64,000 nt of DNA from an uncultured Muribaculaceae bacterium (lineage in GTDB: Bacteria > Bacteroidota > Bacteroidia > Bacteroidales > Muribaculaceae): NCBI GenBank assembly GCA_904502025.1, contig CAJGDJ010000005.1, positions 7,158 through 71,157 of the forward strand, in the 5' to 3' direction. Each line of letters starts with the position of its first letter. Position 1 is the stretch's first letter. Below the pieces are notes generated by a model. That model was not told the origin of the DNA, searched no databases, and saw only the letters and a list, made by a program, of their open reading frames with translations. The position numbers were made by a program, and so were the translations under genes. Shown here in pieces: positions 1 through 8,952 of the stretch.

Positions 1-755
1 TTGAGCATAGACCCTCCTCTTCCGATAATTATACCCTTTTGACTATCACGTTCCACATATATCACAGCCATTATATGAATCGCCTCATCGCTTTCATCAA
101 ATTTTTCCACAATAACCTCAACCGAATATGGCACCTCTTTATCATAGTTCAGGAGTATTTTTTCTCGAATAATTTCAGTTACAAAAAATCGAGCCGGCTT
201 ATCGGTTAACGCATCTTTTCCAAAATAAGGGGGACACTCTGGCAACAATTCAACAATTCGTGCCATAAGATTTTTTACATTAAAATGTTCCTTGGCCGAT
301 GTTGGAAATATTTCGGCGTTTGGCAATCGTTCCTTCCATCGCGTTACGATTTGCACCAAATCATCTTGTCCTTTTAGTAAATCGATTTTGTTGATAACCA
401 ACAACACCGGAATTTTCTCTTTCGCTACTTTTGCAAGAAAATCTGCATTCTTCTCCGGATCCTCCACCACATCGGTTACATATAAAAGCACATCGGCATC
501 GGTTAAAGCACCCTCCGAAAAGTCAAGCATACTTTTTTGAAGTTTGTATTTAGGCGACAATACTCCGGGAGTATCAGAAAATACAATTTGATACTCTTCA
601 GTATTCACAATCCCCATAATGCGATGACGAGTAGTCTGTGCTTTTGCTGTAATAATACTCACACGCTCTCCCACCAAGTCATTCATCAATGTTGATTTTC
701 CCACATTAGGGTTACCCACAATATTTACGAAACCGGCTCTGTGCTCGTTGGTCAT
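1..755 (-). CDS. era: GTPase Era (3' end cut by window)
   Basis: Era is a GTPase that binds the 3' end of 16S rRNA and helps mature the 30S subunit. The start is the ATG at 755, just before residues reading as the G1 loop GNPNVGKST; DTPG (G3) and NKID (G4) follow, and the beginning of the KH domain is reached at the window edge. About 251 of roughly 295 codons are present, so the missing C-terminal end is due to the edge and is not a truncation. It lies downstream of fabH, rpmF and DUF177, a conserved Bacteroidota order. A large stem-loop at 806-858 separates it from fabH and may lower its expression relative to the lipid genes. Confidence 0.95.
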   Translation of the reverse strand, partial: MTNEHRAGFVNIVGNPNVGKSTLMNDLVGERVSIITAKAQTTRHRIMGIVNTEEYQIVFSDTPGVLSPKYKLQKSMLDFSEGALTDADVLLYVTDVVEDPEKNADFLAKVAKEKIPVLLVINKIDLLKGQDDLVQIVTRWKERLPNAEIFPTSAKEHFNVKNLMARIVELLPECPPYFGKDALTDKPARFFVTEIIREKILLNYDKEVPYSVEVIVEKFDESDEAIHIMAVIYVERDSQKGIIIGRGGSML

Positions 756-805
756 AATCGTTATGCTTTAAGTAATTTATATCTATACTCTCCAAACACA
801 AAATA

Positions 806-858
806 AACACGAAAATAGCCCTATTATCACCCTTTGATGACCTTGCTATTTTCGTGTT
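806..858 (-). terminator. Stem-loop between fabH and era
   Basis: Perfect 14-base inverted repeat (806-819 against 845-858) around a 25-base loop that can itself form a small ATCA/TGAT stem. On the minus strand it is followed by a T-rich stretch. It could be a terminator or a partial attenuator after fabH. The U-tract is interrupted, so termination may be incomplete. Confidence 0.5.
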
Positions 859-901
859 AATATATTGCCTTGAAAGAAGAGTCCTTTAATCAATTAATTT
901 A

Positions 902-1882
902 TTAAATATCCCAAATCACGTACATTGCACCCCAAGTAAATCCGGCACCAAATGCAGTTAGGATAAGTTTATCTCCCTTTTTAATTTTATCTTTATATTC
1001 ATCTAAACACAACGGTATTGAGGCTGCACTCGTGTTTCCATAATGTTCTATATTTACAAGTACTTTTGAAGGGTCAACTCCGGCACGCCCAGCGACTGCC
1101 TCAATAATACGCAAATTAGCTTGATGAGGAATAAACCAATCAATTGAATTCATACATAATCCATTACGTGTTACGACCTCAATTGACGAATCAAGCATAT
1201 TTGTTACCGCATGTTTATAAACGTTGCGACCGTCTTGGTACACATAATGTTCCCCGGCATCAATCGATTCATGCGAAGCCGGTTTAACTGAACCTCCGGC
1301 TTTCATCAACAAATGCTCCACATGGCTTTCTACTCGAAATACACCATCGATAACTCCCACATTCTCATTGGTTGGTTCAACCAAAACTGCAGCTGCAGCA
1401 TCGCCAAAAAGGGGGCAAGTGGTGCGGTCGGAATAGTTTACCATCGATGACATTTTTTCAGTTGCCACAACAACAACCTTTTTATACATTCCTGAGCGAA
1501 TATAGGCTGTAGCATCTTGAAGAGCCACAAGGAATCCGGTACATGCAGCTTGAATATCGTATGAATACGCATTTTTCACTCCACAACCACCAGCAATAAT
1601 CGAACCTGTTGAAGGAAATCTATAATCAGGATTTGAAGTTGCACAAATCAACAAATCAACATCATCTGGATTAGTTGAAGTTGACTCAATCAATTTATTA
1701 ACAGCATTTATGCCCATAAAAGAAGAACCTACGCCCTCTTTCTTCAAAATATGACGTTCTTTGATTCCTACTCTTGTAGTAATCCATTCGTCGCTTGTAT
1801 CAACCATCCTTGACAACATCTCGTTGTCAAGGATATCTTCCGGAACATAAGATGCAATACCGGCAATTCTTGCGTTAACCAT
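902..1882 (-). CDS. fabH: Beta-ketoacyl-ACP synthase III (FabH)
   Basis: FabH condenses acetyl-CoA (or a branched starter) with malonyl-ACP to start fatty acid synthesis. The catalytic triad is visible: Cys in AACTGFL, His in PHQAN and Asn in GNTSAAS (about residues 114, 253 and 283). The start chosen is the ATG at 1882, giving 326 residues beginning MVNARIAGI, which matches the family. A longer frame starts at a TTG at 1915 with an AGGAG five bases upstream and would add 11 residues, so that start cannot be excluded. The gene follows rpmF and DUF177 and is probably co-transcribed with them, linking lipid synthesis with ribosome production. Confidence 0.95.
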   Translation of the reverse strand: MVNARIAGIASYVPEDILDNEMLSRMVDTSDEWITTRVGIKERHILKKEGVGSSFMGINAVNKLIESTSTNPDDVDLLICATSNPDYRFPSTGSIIAGGCGVKNAYSYDIQAACTGFLVALQDATAYIRSGMYKKVVVVATEKMSSMVNYSDRTTCPLFGDAAAAVLVEPTNENVGVIDGVFRVESHVEHLLMKAGGSVKPASHESIDAGEHYVYQDGRNVYKHAVTNMLDSSIEVVTRNGLCMNSIDWFIPHQANLRIIEAVAGRAGVDPSKVLVNIEHYGNTSAASIPLCLDEYKDKIKKGDKLILTAFGAGFTWGAMYVIWDI

Positions 1883-1982
1883 AAAATCGGTTTTGTTTGA
1901 CTTATAAAAATGCAAAACATCTCCTAAATAAAAAAATATTCAGGAGATATATATGTTCATAGGGAATCTCCCTGTCGCTTGA

Positions 1983-2168
1983 TTAAACAGCAGCGTTCTT
2001 TTCAATAGCGACTTTACCACGGTAGTAGCCACATTCGCCACATACTGTGTGATATACATGCCATGCACCACAATTAGGGCAGATAGCAAGTGTAGGAGCA
2101 ACTGCTTTGTCGTGAGTTCTACGTTTTGCAGTTCTTGTCTTTGATTGTTTTCGTTTAGGATGTGCCAT
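1983..2168 (-). CDS. rpmF: Ribosomal protein bL32
   Basis: Small basic 61-residue protein of the large ribosomal subunit. It starts MAHPKRKQSKTRT, typical of bL32, and keeps the four-cysteine zinc site as CPNC and CGEC (about residues 30-48). The length is normal. It sits 17 bases downstream of the DUF177 gene and upstream of fabH, the usual arrangement in Bacteroidota and many other bacteria. It is presumably expressed from the promoter upstream of DUF177. Confidence 0.97.
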   Translation of the reverse strand: MAHPKRKQSKTRTAKRRTHDKAVAPTLAICPNCGAWHVYHTVCGECGYYRGKVAIEKNAAV

Positions 2169-2185
2169 TTTATTTAATTATTTTA

Positions 2186-2722
2186 TTAATTGTTTTCACT
2201 TAATTCTTTTAGTTTTGCCCATCGTGGGTCAATTGCTTGTTCTTCTTCTGATTCAAGTTCCACACCTACGCCCACTTGATGTTTTCGCAACACTTCACTC
2301 ATTGACTCATTGCATTCTCCATCGGAGTGTACGTGCATTATAGGTATCTCCAAAGATACTGTATCATAAATTAAATCAGCAACATTAAAGTAGTTCTCAT
2401 TTTCAGGGATTTCAAGCACCTCATCAGAGTCATCACAATATTCATCGCCATATTTCACTACAATGTGATATTCAACATCTACCGGTTGTTGCATATAATC
2501 AAGGCAACGATCACAAATAAGCGTCATTTCTCCCTTTATATCAAAATTAAGGTCGTAAATATCGCCTTTGTGGATTACCGATAGCTTCACATTTAAGTCG
2601 GCATCTTGAATATCAGAACTTTCCATTTCAGTGAAAAATTCCTTACCTAAATGATACTCAAAACTTTGAGTTCCAATAGGCATACTCTTTAGCGGTAGCT
2701 TAAATTCTGAAAACTGTCCCAC
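2186..2722 (-). CDS. DUF177 (YceD-like) protein
   Basis: 178-residue member of the DUF177/YceD family, which is nearly always encoded just upstream of rpmF. The YceD family has been linked to 23S rRNA accumulation; the molecular role here is not shown by the sequence. A CDRC motif in the middle and an acidic C-terminal half (SEEEQAIDPRWAKL) are typical. It is the first gene of the rpmF-fabH-era group and has a promoter 25 bases upstream, giving a leader of about 20 bases. Confidence 0.85.
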   Translation of the reverse strand: MGQFSEFKLPLKSMPIGTQSFEYHLGKEFFTEMESSDIQDADLNVKLSVIHKGDIYDLNFDIKGEMTLICDRCLDYMQQPVDVEYHIVVKYGDEYCDDSDEVLEIPENENYFNVADLIYDTVSLEIPIMHVHSDGECNESMSEVLRKHQVGVGVELESEEEQAIDPRWAKLKELSENN

Positions 2723-2746
2723 TTAATATTGTTTGAAAAAACTGTG

Positions 2747-2778
2747 CAAAGTTAGCTAATATCTTCTTAATTGACAAC
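2747..2778 (-). promoter_or_regulatory. Promoter for DUF177-rpmF-fabH
   Basis: Bacteroidota-type promoter on the minus strand. The -7 element TAACTTTG lies at 2754-2747 and a GTTG -33 element at 2778-2775, with a 20-base spacer. The predicted transcription start is near 2742, about 20 bases before the DUF177 ATG. Confidence 0.6.
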
Positions 2779-2806
2779 TTTTAGACAAAATATTTCAATC
2801 TTTGTC

Positions 2807-4456
2807 CTATTTTTGCCCTATTTGAGGCTCTATTACTTGGAGACGGTCGCCGGTTTCATCTACAATGGTGCGATGATAACGATCATCATACCCCGGGAAT
2901 TGAGGATACACAGGCATTCCATACTGAGAACGCTCAAACCTTCCATTCTTCTCTTTTTTCACATTACCATCGAGATATTTAACCAACAAATAGTCGCCTA
3001 ACTCTTTATATTTTACCACATATTTTTTTGACCAAATATTAGAGAGATCTTGCAATAGCTTTGAAGATACCGCCGGAGCAAACTCGGCAATCTCTCGTTC
3101 TATCATATTAACATCGGCAGCAATCGAATCCTCCAATGCCGTCTGCACTTTTCTCACATCATCAATCATCAACGAATAGCGTTGATACGTTTGATTCGAC
3201 ACATAATTAGTTACCCAAAATGCAGCGTCCCACGACAAGTTATACATATCGCCATTCCCCACTGCAAATTCATGAGGAACAGTTGTCGTACAATTATAAA
3301 ACGGCACATAAACACACGTATTTGCATCATCTACACCAAACCATAAAATTGTTTTCATATAATCGGGCTTGTCGTTTCGCAATTGAGCCACCAATGAAAA
3401 ACCGGTTTGTTGTGTAGCGATAGCTCGTTCATGAGTGTATGTTTTACCATCTACCTTATAAGTCAACGGACGCCAACGATAAGGCAACTTAAATGGTCCG
3501 GCACCAATATCTTGTGTCATATCGAGTGGCGTGCCCTCAAAGTGGTCTCGCATCATATTTTGCATATCTCTAACCCCCACTTTGCGAGTTGGCTTAACCC
3601 AAAGAGGCAACACTTCGCCCTCTCCTTTAAGAATCCATGGCAAATAAGAGTCCATACCATCGGCAAAACGATTATAATAGCTCCACACACGAGCATCGCA
3701 ACCTCGCAATGCACTTGCATCGGTAATTGCGTATGCCAAAGAGAAACTAAACTCTTCATCTTTACCATTAAAATATCCCTGCTTACGAGCAAACTTAATT
3801 ACATCGGGAGAATAAATGCAATTTTCCTTATCTTTTAATGGGAAACGATGTATGCGAGAGTGGTTGGCATGACCTGAGATACAATCATCGGGCACACGAA
3901 TAGCAACCCACACCGCTCCTTTTTCTTTTCCACCTTTACCTATAAGCTCCATTATCCACACCTCATTAGGATCGGCAATAGTAAATGATTCACCTGAGCT
4001 TGCATAGCCATAATCTCTAACTAAATTAGTCATTACCGTAATAGCCTCACGAGCAGTCTTTGCCCTTTGAAGTGATATGTATATCAATGAACCATAATCG
4101 ATAATTCCGGTCGTATCAACAAGTTCTTCACGACCACCCCATGTGCTTTCCACAATCACAAGCCCATGTTCATTCATATTACCTATTGTGCGATAAGTGT
4201 GAGCGACTTCGGGAATTTCGCCCAAAAATTTACCGGTGTCCCACTCTATCACTTTTCGCATTGTTCCCGAAGGGTAATCAGCTGCCGGTTGATTATACAA
4301 CTCTCCATACAATGTATGACTATCGGCAGCATACGTAACTAACGCACTTCCGTCGGGCGTCGCAGCTTTACCGGCTATAAGCCCGGTACAAGCATTTGCA
4401 TCTACAGCCGAAACTAATAATATTGCTACTAAAACAATAATTGATTTGATTCTCAT
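2807..4456 (-). CDS. C69 family peptidase (dipeptidase), secreted
   Basis: 549-residue protein of peptidase family C69, N-terminal-nucleophile hydrolases that cleave dipeptides and short peptides. A signal sequence of about 22 residues ends in ANA and is followed directly by CTGLIAGK; Cys23 would become the N-terminal nucleophile after cleavage. The N-terminal half (STWGGRE, WIMELIGKGG, HANHSRIHRF) is typical, and the length fits family members with a C-terminal extension. It is the last gene of the minus-strand operon that begins with a lipoprotein, 13 bases after the helicase-nuclease. It probably works in the periplasm or at the surface on dietary or host peptides. The substrate is not evident. 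Confidence 0.85.
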   Translation of the reverse strand: MRIKSIIVLVAILLVSAVDANACTGLIAGKAATPDGSALVTYAADSHTLYGELYNQPAADYPSGTMRKVIEWDTGKFLGEIPEVAHTYRTIGNMNEHGLVIVESTWGGREELVDTTGIIDYGSLIYISLQRAKTAREAITVMTNLVRDYGYASSGESFTIADPNEVWIMELIGKGGKEKGAVWVAIRVPDDCISGHANHSRIHRFPLKDKENCIYSPDVIKFARKQGYFNGKDEEFSFSLAYAITDASALRGCDARVWSYYNRFADGMDSYLPWILKGEGEVLPLWVKPTRKVGVRDMQNMMRDHFEGTPLDMTQDIGAGPFKLPYRWRPLTYKVDGKTYTHERAIATQQTGFSLVAQLRNDKPDYMKTILWFGVDDANTCVYVPFYNCTTTVPHEFAVGNGDMYNLSWDAAFWVTNYVSNQTYQRYSLMIDDVRKVQTALEDSIAADVNMIEREIAEFAPAVSSKLLQDLSNIWSKKYVVKYKELGDYLLVKYLDGNVKKEKNGRFERSQYGMPVYPQFPGYDDRYHRTIVDETGDRLQVIEPQIGQK

Positions 4457-4469
4457 AATTTATTTTTAT

Positions 4470-7400
4470 TTATTTTACTTCTAATATTTTTCCTTTATCT
4501 ACATACCACAAAAAGCCCCTCACATTTTCATGACCCATATCAATAAGATGTTTCATGTATTCTTTAACTTGGTCTTTATAATCTTCTGACTCTTCTCCAA
4601 ATTTATAATCAACCACATCAATCGTACCTTCTGCTGTCCATACTATACGATCGGGGCGTGTATGTTTTGCATCTTTTTTAAGACATATCGAACGCTCATT
4701 TACAACCTTTCTATATCCTTCAAACCATTTCAACACCCTCTCATCAGAAAAGGCTCTCGATAACATCACATACATTTCATCAAGCTCTTGGTCTGATATA
4801 TTATTTCGATACCCTTGTCGCTTTAACGCCAATTGCAAATCTGACAAATGATACACATGCTCCATTACCCTATGCAAAAAGACTCCTCTATTTTTTGCAT
4901 CTTCAATCTGACCGTCATCTTCCATCTCGGTTAATTTCCAAAGATCATCACGGTCAGCCGAGATATAAGGCGAAGCTTCGCGTTCAAAAACCACTTCGGC
5001 CGGTGGTATTTTTTTCTCTTCGTCTTTCTGTGCCACTGTCGGCTCACCAATTTCAAACACGCTTTTTTTATCGGCCGAATTTAGCGGAATATACAGTTCT
5101 CCTTTGGCTCCACTATGATATTCGGTTAATGATGCACAATAATCGGGAGAAGCAACCTCAAATGCTTCATATATTGCCGTCGAGATACTATTCTTTTCTG
5201 TTTTACCCGTAACCATACAATTAACGCATAATTCATCGATGGCACGCGTAAATGCTACATACGTAACATTAATAGTATCAACTTTTTCAGCTCTTAGATT
5301 TTGTTCATATTGATACTTCAAAGGTGTATCCTCAAGGCTTTTTGTGTTTTTAAGTGCAAACACAGGTGGTATTAATTCTCCATCAATACCATCGATTGCA
5401 ACACTGTCAAACCAACGATAATCAGCTTTTTTAGGATCATCAGTAATAGGCCAATTTGCAATAGGAATATGCACACACTTAAATTCCAACCCTTTTGATT
5501 TATGAATGGTCATCACTCTAATGGCATCAACATCGGTCGATGAAGCCAAATAGTGGCTCGACGAGCTATCCCACCAACGAAGAAACGAATTAACATCATG
5601 ACTTCCTCGCGAACAAAAATCCAACACTTCGTCTTGAAATGCTGTTATAAACGCAATATCACGCATTCGCAAATCTTCGGGGATATAACGCACTATTATT
5701 CGTTCAACCAAAGTTGGCAAACTCACATGTTCTATCTGCTCAACCTCATCAATCAATTTATCGACATCGGACGAATCTCCATTTATGGCTTTATTCAATG
5801 CTTCATTAGGTTCTACACCCCTATTTGTATAAAGCACATAACTATGTAGAATTTGATTAAACCGACGTTTTGACATATATCGTGACCCACCCTCAATATC
5901 GCTACTCAACAATCGCAACACACTGATAATTAGTTTTACCATTGGCGATGAGTCAACTTTGAGAGCTCCATCTGATATAATATTTATCTTTGGAAAATCG
6001 ACTTCGGGGTCAACCATCAAATCCATTAAATAATTAATCGCACTTTCGCCATCATTTCCGTTGCGAACAAGTATTGCAATATCTTTTTGTTGGTATCCCG
6101 AATCCAACTGCCGTTTTATATCGACAGCCATCTTTTCAAATGATTTCAGTTTTTTATCATCATCGTCATCAATAAACTCAAACTTCACATACCCACGATG
6201 ATTCTCATGTTTTTCCGACACTTGCTGTGTTATATTTGAATACTCGTCCTCCACATCAAGTATATATGACAAAGCCGAGAACAGTGTGTTATTAAATTTC
6301 ACAACCTCTGCCGAACTTCGCCAATTTGTATTTTCCTTCACATCGACTCCTCGCTCATTTATTTGACCGGTAAAATCATTTGCCACTTGATTTTGCAACA
6401 ATGAAGGGTCGGAATTTCGAAAACGATAAATACATTGTTTAACATCACCAATAATGAGATTGTCATTATCCTGCGAAAGACTTTCAGAAACAAGAGGGTT
6501 AATATTTTGCCATTGCAAACGCGAGGTATCTTGAAACTCATCAATCAAAAAATGATTTAACCTCACCCCCATTCGTTCATATATAAATGGAGCTTCATCT
6601 TCACTAATGATACGTTGCAACAAATCATTAGTGTCCGACAAAAGTATTAAATTATTATTTTCCCGAAACTCCTTAATAAATCTCATTGTGTCACCAATCA
6701 GCCCCAAGCCATAAATATTTTTGCGTATTAACGCCAAAAACTTCAATCGAGGTATCAGCTCAACAATTCGCTCTATCGCCGACTGAACAGCCTCTTCAAC
6801 CTCTTGCGACACTATATAACCTTTCTTAAATATCGGTTTTTCATGATTGGCAACCCCCTTAATGGTATTTGACAAGTCAATATCGTCTATTTTTTGGTTA
6901 AGAATATCCTGCCATTTTATTATCGGAGTTTTCACATGATGCTGCATACCCGCAACATCATCTTCACTTAATAGCTTAAATATGTTTTCCGCTGTATTTT
7001 TTATCACATTTCGAGTTACCCCTATTTGCTTTTTCAACTGCTCCTCAAATCTCACAATTCGGGTAGGGTCATCAAAATATGATTCCACATCATTGTTTAA
7101 TCGCAACCTAAACTGCTCGTCGGATAATTTCTTGATAAATCGCAATAAATCGCCATATATCTGCGACTTACGATTAAACAAATTAAAACTACCTCCCTCC
7201 TCTATTTTTTGCATCATAAACTGTCGCAACCATTCAGCCAAAAGCTTTGAGCGAGAGTCATTTCGATAGTTTATCGCATTAAACAACTCATTCACACCTG
7301 AGGAAATGGCAAATGAATCATCTAATTCCACTTCATAATTTCCGGTAAGGTCGACTTCAAATGCAAACGTACGCAACACATTTTGAAAGAAGGCATCGAT

Positions 7401-7769
7401 TGTGCTTACATTGAAAAAAGTGTAATCAAACAGCAATTGTCCTAATACAGTTTCGGCAGTTGCCTTTAACTCATCTTTAGTGCATTCAAAAAGACTCAAT
7501 AAATCTTTTAGATAAGGACTTTTTTCGCCCCCCATAGCAGGCAACTCGGCAATTATAGCAAGTTCCTTTATGATGCGACGTTTCATTTCATCAGTCGCCT
7601 TATTCGTAAAAGTTATGGCAAGAACATCTTGATGCTCCTCTTGAGGATTTTTATTAAGCCTATACTTTCCGGTATTATGATCTTTATAACCCAACACCAA
7701 CTTTATATACTCGTATGCAAGAGTATATGTCTTTCCCGACCCCGCCGATGCTTTATAAACCGTAAGCAT
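4470..7769 (-). CDS. UvrD/RecB-type helicase-nuclease (AddA-like)
   Basis: 1099-residue superfamily 1 helicase with a C-terminal RecB-type nuclease, likely the AddA-like subunit of a double-strand-break resection enzyme. Visible motifs: Walker A ASAGSGKT (residues 7-14), TFTNKAT (Ia), DEFQDTS (about 409), GDVKQCIYRFR (III), NWRSS (IV), HKSKGLEF (V, about 755), YVAFTRA (VI, about 836) and the nuclease VDYKFG (about 1051) followed by a Q-x3-Y helix. AddA usually works with an AddB nuclease encoded next door; no such gene is adjacent here, so the partner would lie elsewhere. It is the third gene of an operon, 28 bases after the SUI1 factor. Confidence 0.88.
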   Translation of the reverse strand: MLTVYKASAGSGKTYTLAYEYIKLVLGYKDHNTGKYRLNKNPQEEHQDVLAITFTNKATDEMKRRIIKELAIIAELPAMGGEKSPYLKDLLSLFECTKDELKATAETVLGQLLFDYTFFNVSTIDAFFQNVLRTFAFEVDLTGNYEVELDDSFAISSGVNELFNAINYRNDSRSKLLAEWLRQFMMQKIEEGGSFNLFNRKSQIYGDLLRFIKKLSDEQFRLRLNNDVESYFDDPTRIVRFEEQLKKQIGVTRNVIKNTAENIFKLLSEDDVAGMQHHVKTPIIKWQDILNQKIDDIDLSNTIKGVANHEKPIFKKGYIVSQEVEEAVQSAIERIVELIPRLKFLALIRKNIYGLGLIGDTMRFIKEFRENNNLILLSDTNDLLQRIISEDEAPFIYERMGVRLNHFLIDEFQDTSRLQWQNINPLVSESLSQDNDNLIIGDVKQCIYRFRNSDPSLLQNQVANDFTGQINERGVDVKENTNWRSSAEVVKFNNTLFSALSYILDVEDEYSNITQQVSEKHENHRGYVKFEFIDDDDDKKLKSFEKMAVDIKRQLDSGYQQKDIAILVRNGNDGESAINYLMDLMVDPEVDFPKINIISDGALKVDSSPMVKLIISVLRLLSSDIEGGSRYMSKRRFNQILHSYVLYTNRGVEPNEALNKAINGDSSDVDKLIDEVEQIEHVSLPTLVERIIVRYIPEDLRMRDIAFITAFQDEVLDFCSRGSHDVNSFLRWWDSSSSHYLASSTDVDAIRVMTIHKSKGLEFKCVHIPIANWPITDDPKKADYRWFDSVAIDGIDGELIPPVFALKNTKSLEDTPLKYQYEQNLRAEKVDTINVTYVAFTRAIDELCVNCMVTGKTEKNSISTAIYEAFEVASPDYCASLTEYHSGAKGELYIPLNSADKKSVFEIGEPTVAQKDEEKKIPPAEVVFEREASPYISADRDDLWKLTEMEDDGQIEDAKNRGVFLHRVMEHVYHLSDLQLALKRQGYRNNISDQELDEMYVMLSRAFSDERVLKWFEGYRKVVNERSICLKKDAKHTRPDRIVWTAEGTIDVVDYKFGEESEDYKDQVKEYMKHLIDMGHENVRGFLWYVDKGKILEVK

Positions 7770-7797
7770 AGTTTTTCGACATTCTAAAATTAGGCAA

Positions 7798-8142
7798 TTA
7801 TATTATTCGAGCTTTATAGCCTTGCTTTGTAAGGAAATTCAACACAGCATCACGCTTGTCGCCTTGAATCAGAATCTCGCCACCACGAGCCGACCCTCCT
7901 GTTCCAAGCGATGCTTTCATTTTGCTTGCCAATGCCGACACCTCGTCATCATTGATAGCAAATCCGGTTACTATCGTTGCCACCTTTCCGCCTCTACCCT
8001 TCTTTTCAAGAATTATATCAAGGCGTGGTTGCTTCGTTGATGTTTTTTCGTCGTTTTCCACAGTTGAATCTTCCCCTTGAGGCAAATCGGGATTCGAATC
8101 AAGAAAAGCCTGCAAGCCGGCTTGCCAATCATTCATTTTCAT
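7798..8142 (-). CDS. SUI1/YciH-type translation initiation factor
   Basis: 114-residue protein with the SUI1 (eIF1-like) fold. The C-terminal 70 residues carry the conserved basic loop KKGRGGKVATIVTGF and the segment GTGGSARGGEILIQG, and the protein ends in the usual GYKARII. Bacterial YciH homologues are thought to influence start-codon selection, but their role is not settled. The N-terminal 45 residues are acidic and low in complexity. It lies 12 bases downstream of the lipoprotein and 28 bases upstream of the helicase-nuclease. Confidence 0.9.
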   Translation of the reverse strand: MKMNDWQAGLQAFLDSNPDLPQGEDSTVENDEKTSTKQPRLDIILEKKGRGGKVATIVTGFAINDDEVSALASKMKASLGTGGSARGGEILIQGDKRDAVLNFLTKQGYKARII

Positions 8143-8154
8143 TTGTTGACTTTT

Positions 8155-8622
8155 TTAGTTATTACATTCGTGATGATTACACAACTCGCCATGGACATCA
8201 CAGCAGCTATCAATAGGCTCGCCATCTCTTATATCGCATGGAGCATCAATTACATCAGAAAGCGTTCGCAACATTTCGGTATATTGAACATCTTCTACCG
8301 ACAAATCTGAAAAACACGCAGCCACCGAATCAGCATTTTTCTCAACTGCAGCATGATAACATTTTGTAGCAACTGCCATATTCTCCACTTCATTTAACTG
8401 CTCCGACAGCTTTACATACACCATCGATAATCGGCATAACGACTTCACCGAAGCATCGGCTATATCAACTTCTGCCATTATATCATCACTGATTTCTTGA
8501 GCCGCTTTATAATCTTTTCGAGCAATAAAATCTTCAGCATCAGAGATTGCGTGATGCCCGACACCTCCTGAACATGCCGAAAACAACAACACTCCCATCA
8601 ATATCAAAAAAAACTTCTTCAT
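8155..8622 (-). CDS. Small lipoprotein with Cys/His-rich tail
   Basis: 155-residue protein starting at the ATG at 8622 (MKKFFLILMG); an upstream in-frame start at 8643 would place seven unlikely residues before the signal. The lipobox LLFSAC makes it a predicted lipoprotein. The body is helical and recalls a short TPR-like pair (YKAAQEISDDI, CRLSMVYVKLSEQL). The last 20 residues are rich in Cys and His (SCCDVHGELCNHHECNN), suggesting metal binding. No family is recognised. It is the first gene of an operon with the SUI1 factor, the helicase-nuclease and the C69 peptidase, and has its own promoter. Confidence 0.7.
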   Translation of the reverse strand: MKKFFLILMGVLLFSACSGGVGHHAISDAEDFIARKDYKAAQEISDDIMAEVDIADASVKSLCRLSMVYVKLSEQLNEVENMAVATKCYHAAVEKNADSVAACFSDLSVEDVQYTEMLRTLSDVIDAPCDIRDGEPIDSCCDVHGELCNHHECNN

Positions 8623-8647
8623 ACTAAGTATTTGATAGTTCAAAAAG

Positions 8648-8679
8648 CAAAGATAATATTTTTAATCCACAATGCACAA
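8648..8679 (-). promoter_or_regulatory. Promoter for lipoprotein-SUI1-helicase operon
   Basis: TATCTTTG at 8655-8648 on the minus strand with a TTG at 8679-8677 and a 21-base spacer. The predicted start of transcription is near 8643, about 20 bases before the ATG at 8622, which supports that start. Confidence 0.6.
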
Positions 8680-8750
8680 TCACAAAATAAGATTTTGCAT
8701 CACACACAATCACAATAAGCTCTATTTTGACCAATAAGCCGAGAAAGAGA

Positions 8751-8785
8751 TAAAACAAAAACGCTGACTCGTGAGAATCAGCGTT
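8751..8785 (-). terminator. Rho-independent terminator of tRNA-Gln
   Basis: An 11-bp stem (8760-8770 against 8775-8785, one G-U pair) with a 4-base loop, followed on the minus strand by TTTTGTTTTA. It lies 10 bases past the tRNA 3' end. Confidence 0.9.
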
Positions 8786-8795
8786 TTATTTTAAG

Positions 8796-8866
8796 TTGTC
8801 TTACCAGGACTCGAACCTAGACAGGCAGAACCAAAAACTGCAGTGCTACCATTACACCATAAGACA
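8796..8866 (-). tRNA. tRNA-Gln (anticodon TTG)
   Basis: 71-base tRNA. The 7-bp acceptor stem TGTCTTA/TAAGACA is perfect, the D-arm is GTGT/GCAC, the T-arm carries GTTCGAGTC, and the anticodon loop TTTTGGT gives UUG. There is one T-T mismatch at the base of the anticodon stem. CCA is not encoded; the genome sequence after discriminator A is CTT. A perfect promoter lies upstream and a terminator downstream, so it is a single-gene unit. Confidence 0.97.
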
Positions 8867-8903
8867 ATCCTTATTTGCCCAAGACTTCCGTCCTAAAGCG
8901 TTG

Positions 8904-8935
8904 CAAAGTTACGCACATTTTTTTTACTGTGCAAA
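8904..8935 (-). promoter_or_regulatory. Promoter for tRNA-Gln
   Basis: Consensus Bacteroidota promoter: TTTG at 8935-8932, a 20-base spacer and TAACTTTG at 8911-8904. Transcription would start near 8899, giving a 32-base 5' leader to be processed. It lies between the tyrS stop and the tRNA. Confidence 0.8.
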
Positions 8936-8952
8936 CTTTTTTGCAACTTTTT

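Noticed and set aside
1883..1915. TTG start of fabH at 1915
   Set aside because: A good Shine-Dalgarno precedes it, but the 11 extra residues have no counterpart in the family. It is kept as an alternative, not as the call.
3407..3838. Long open frame antisense to the C69 peptidase
   Set aside because: It overlaps a well-supported gene on the other strand and shows no domain, signal or promoter.
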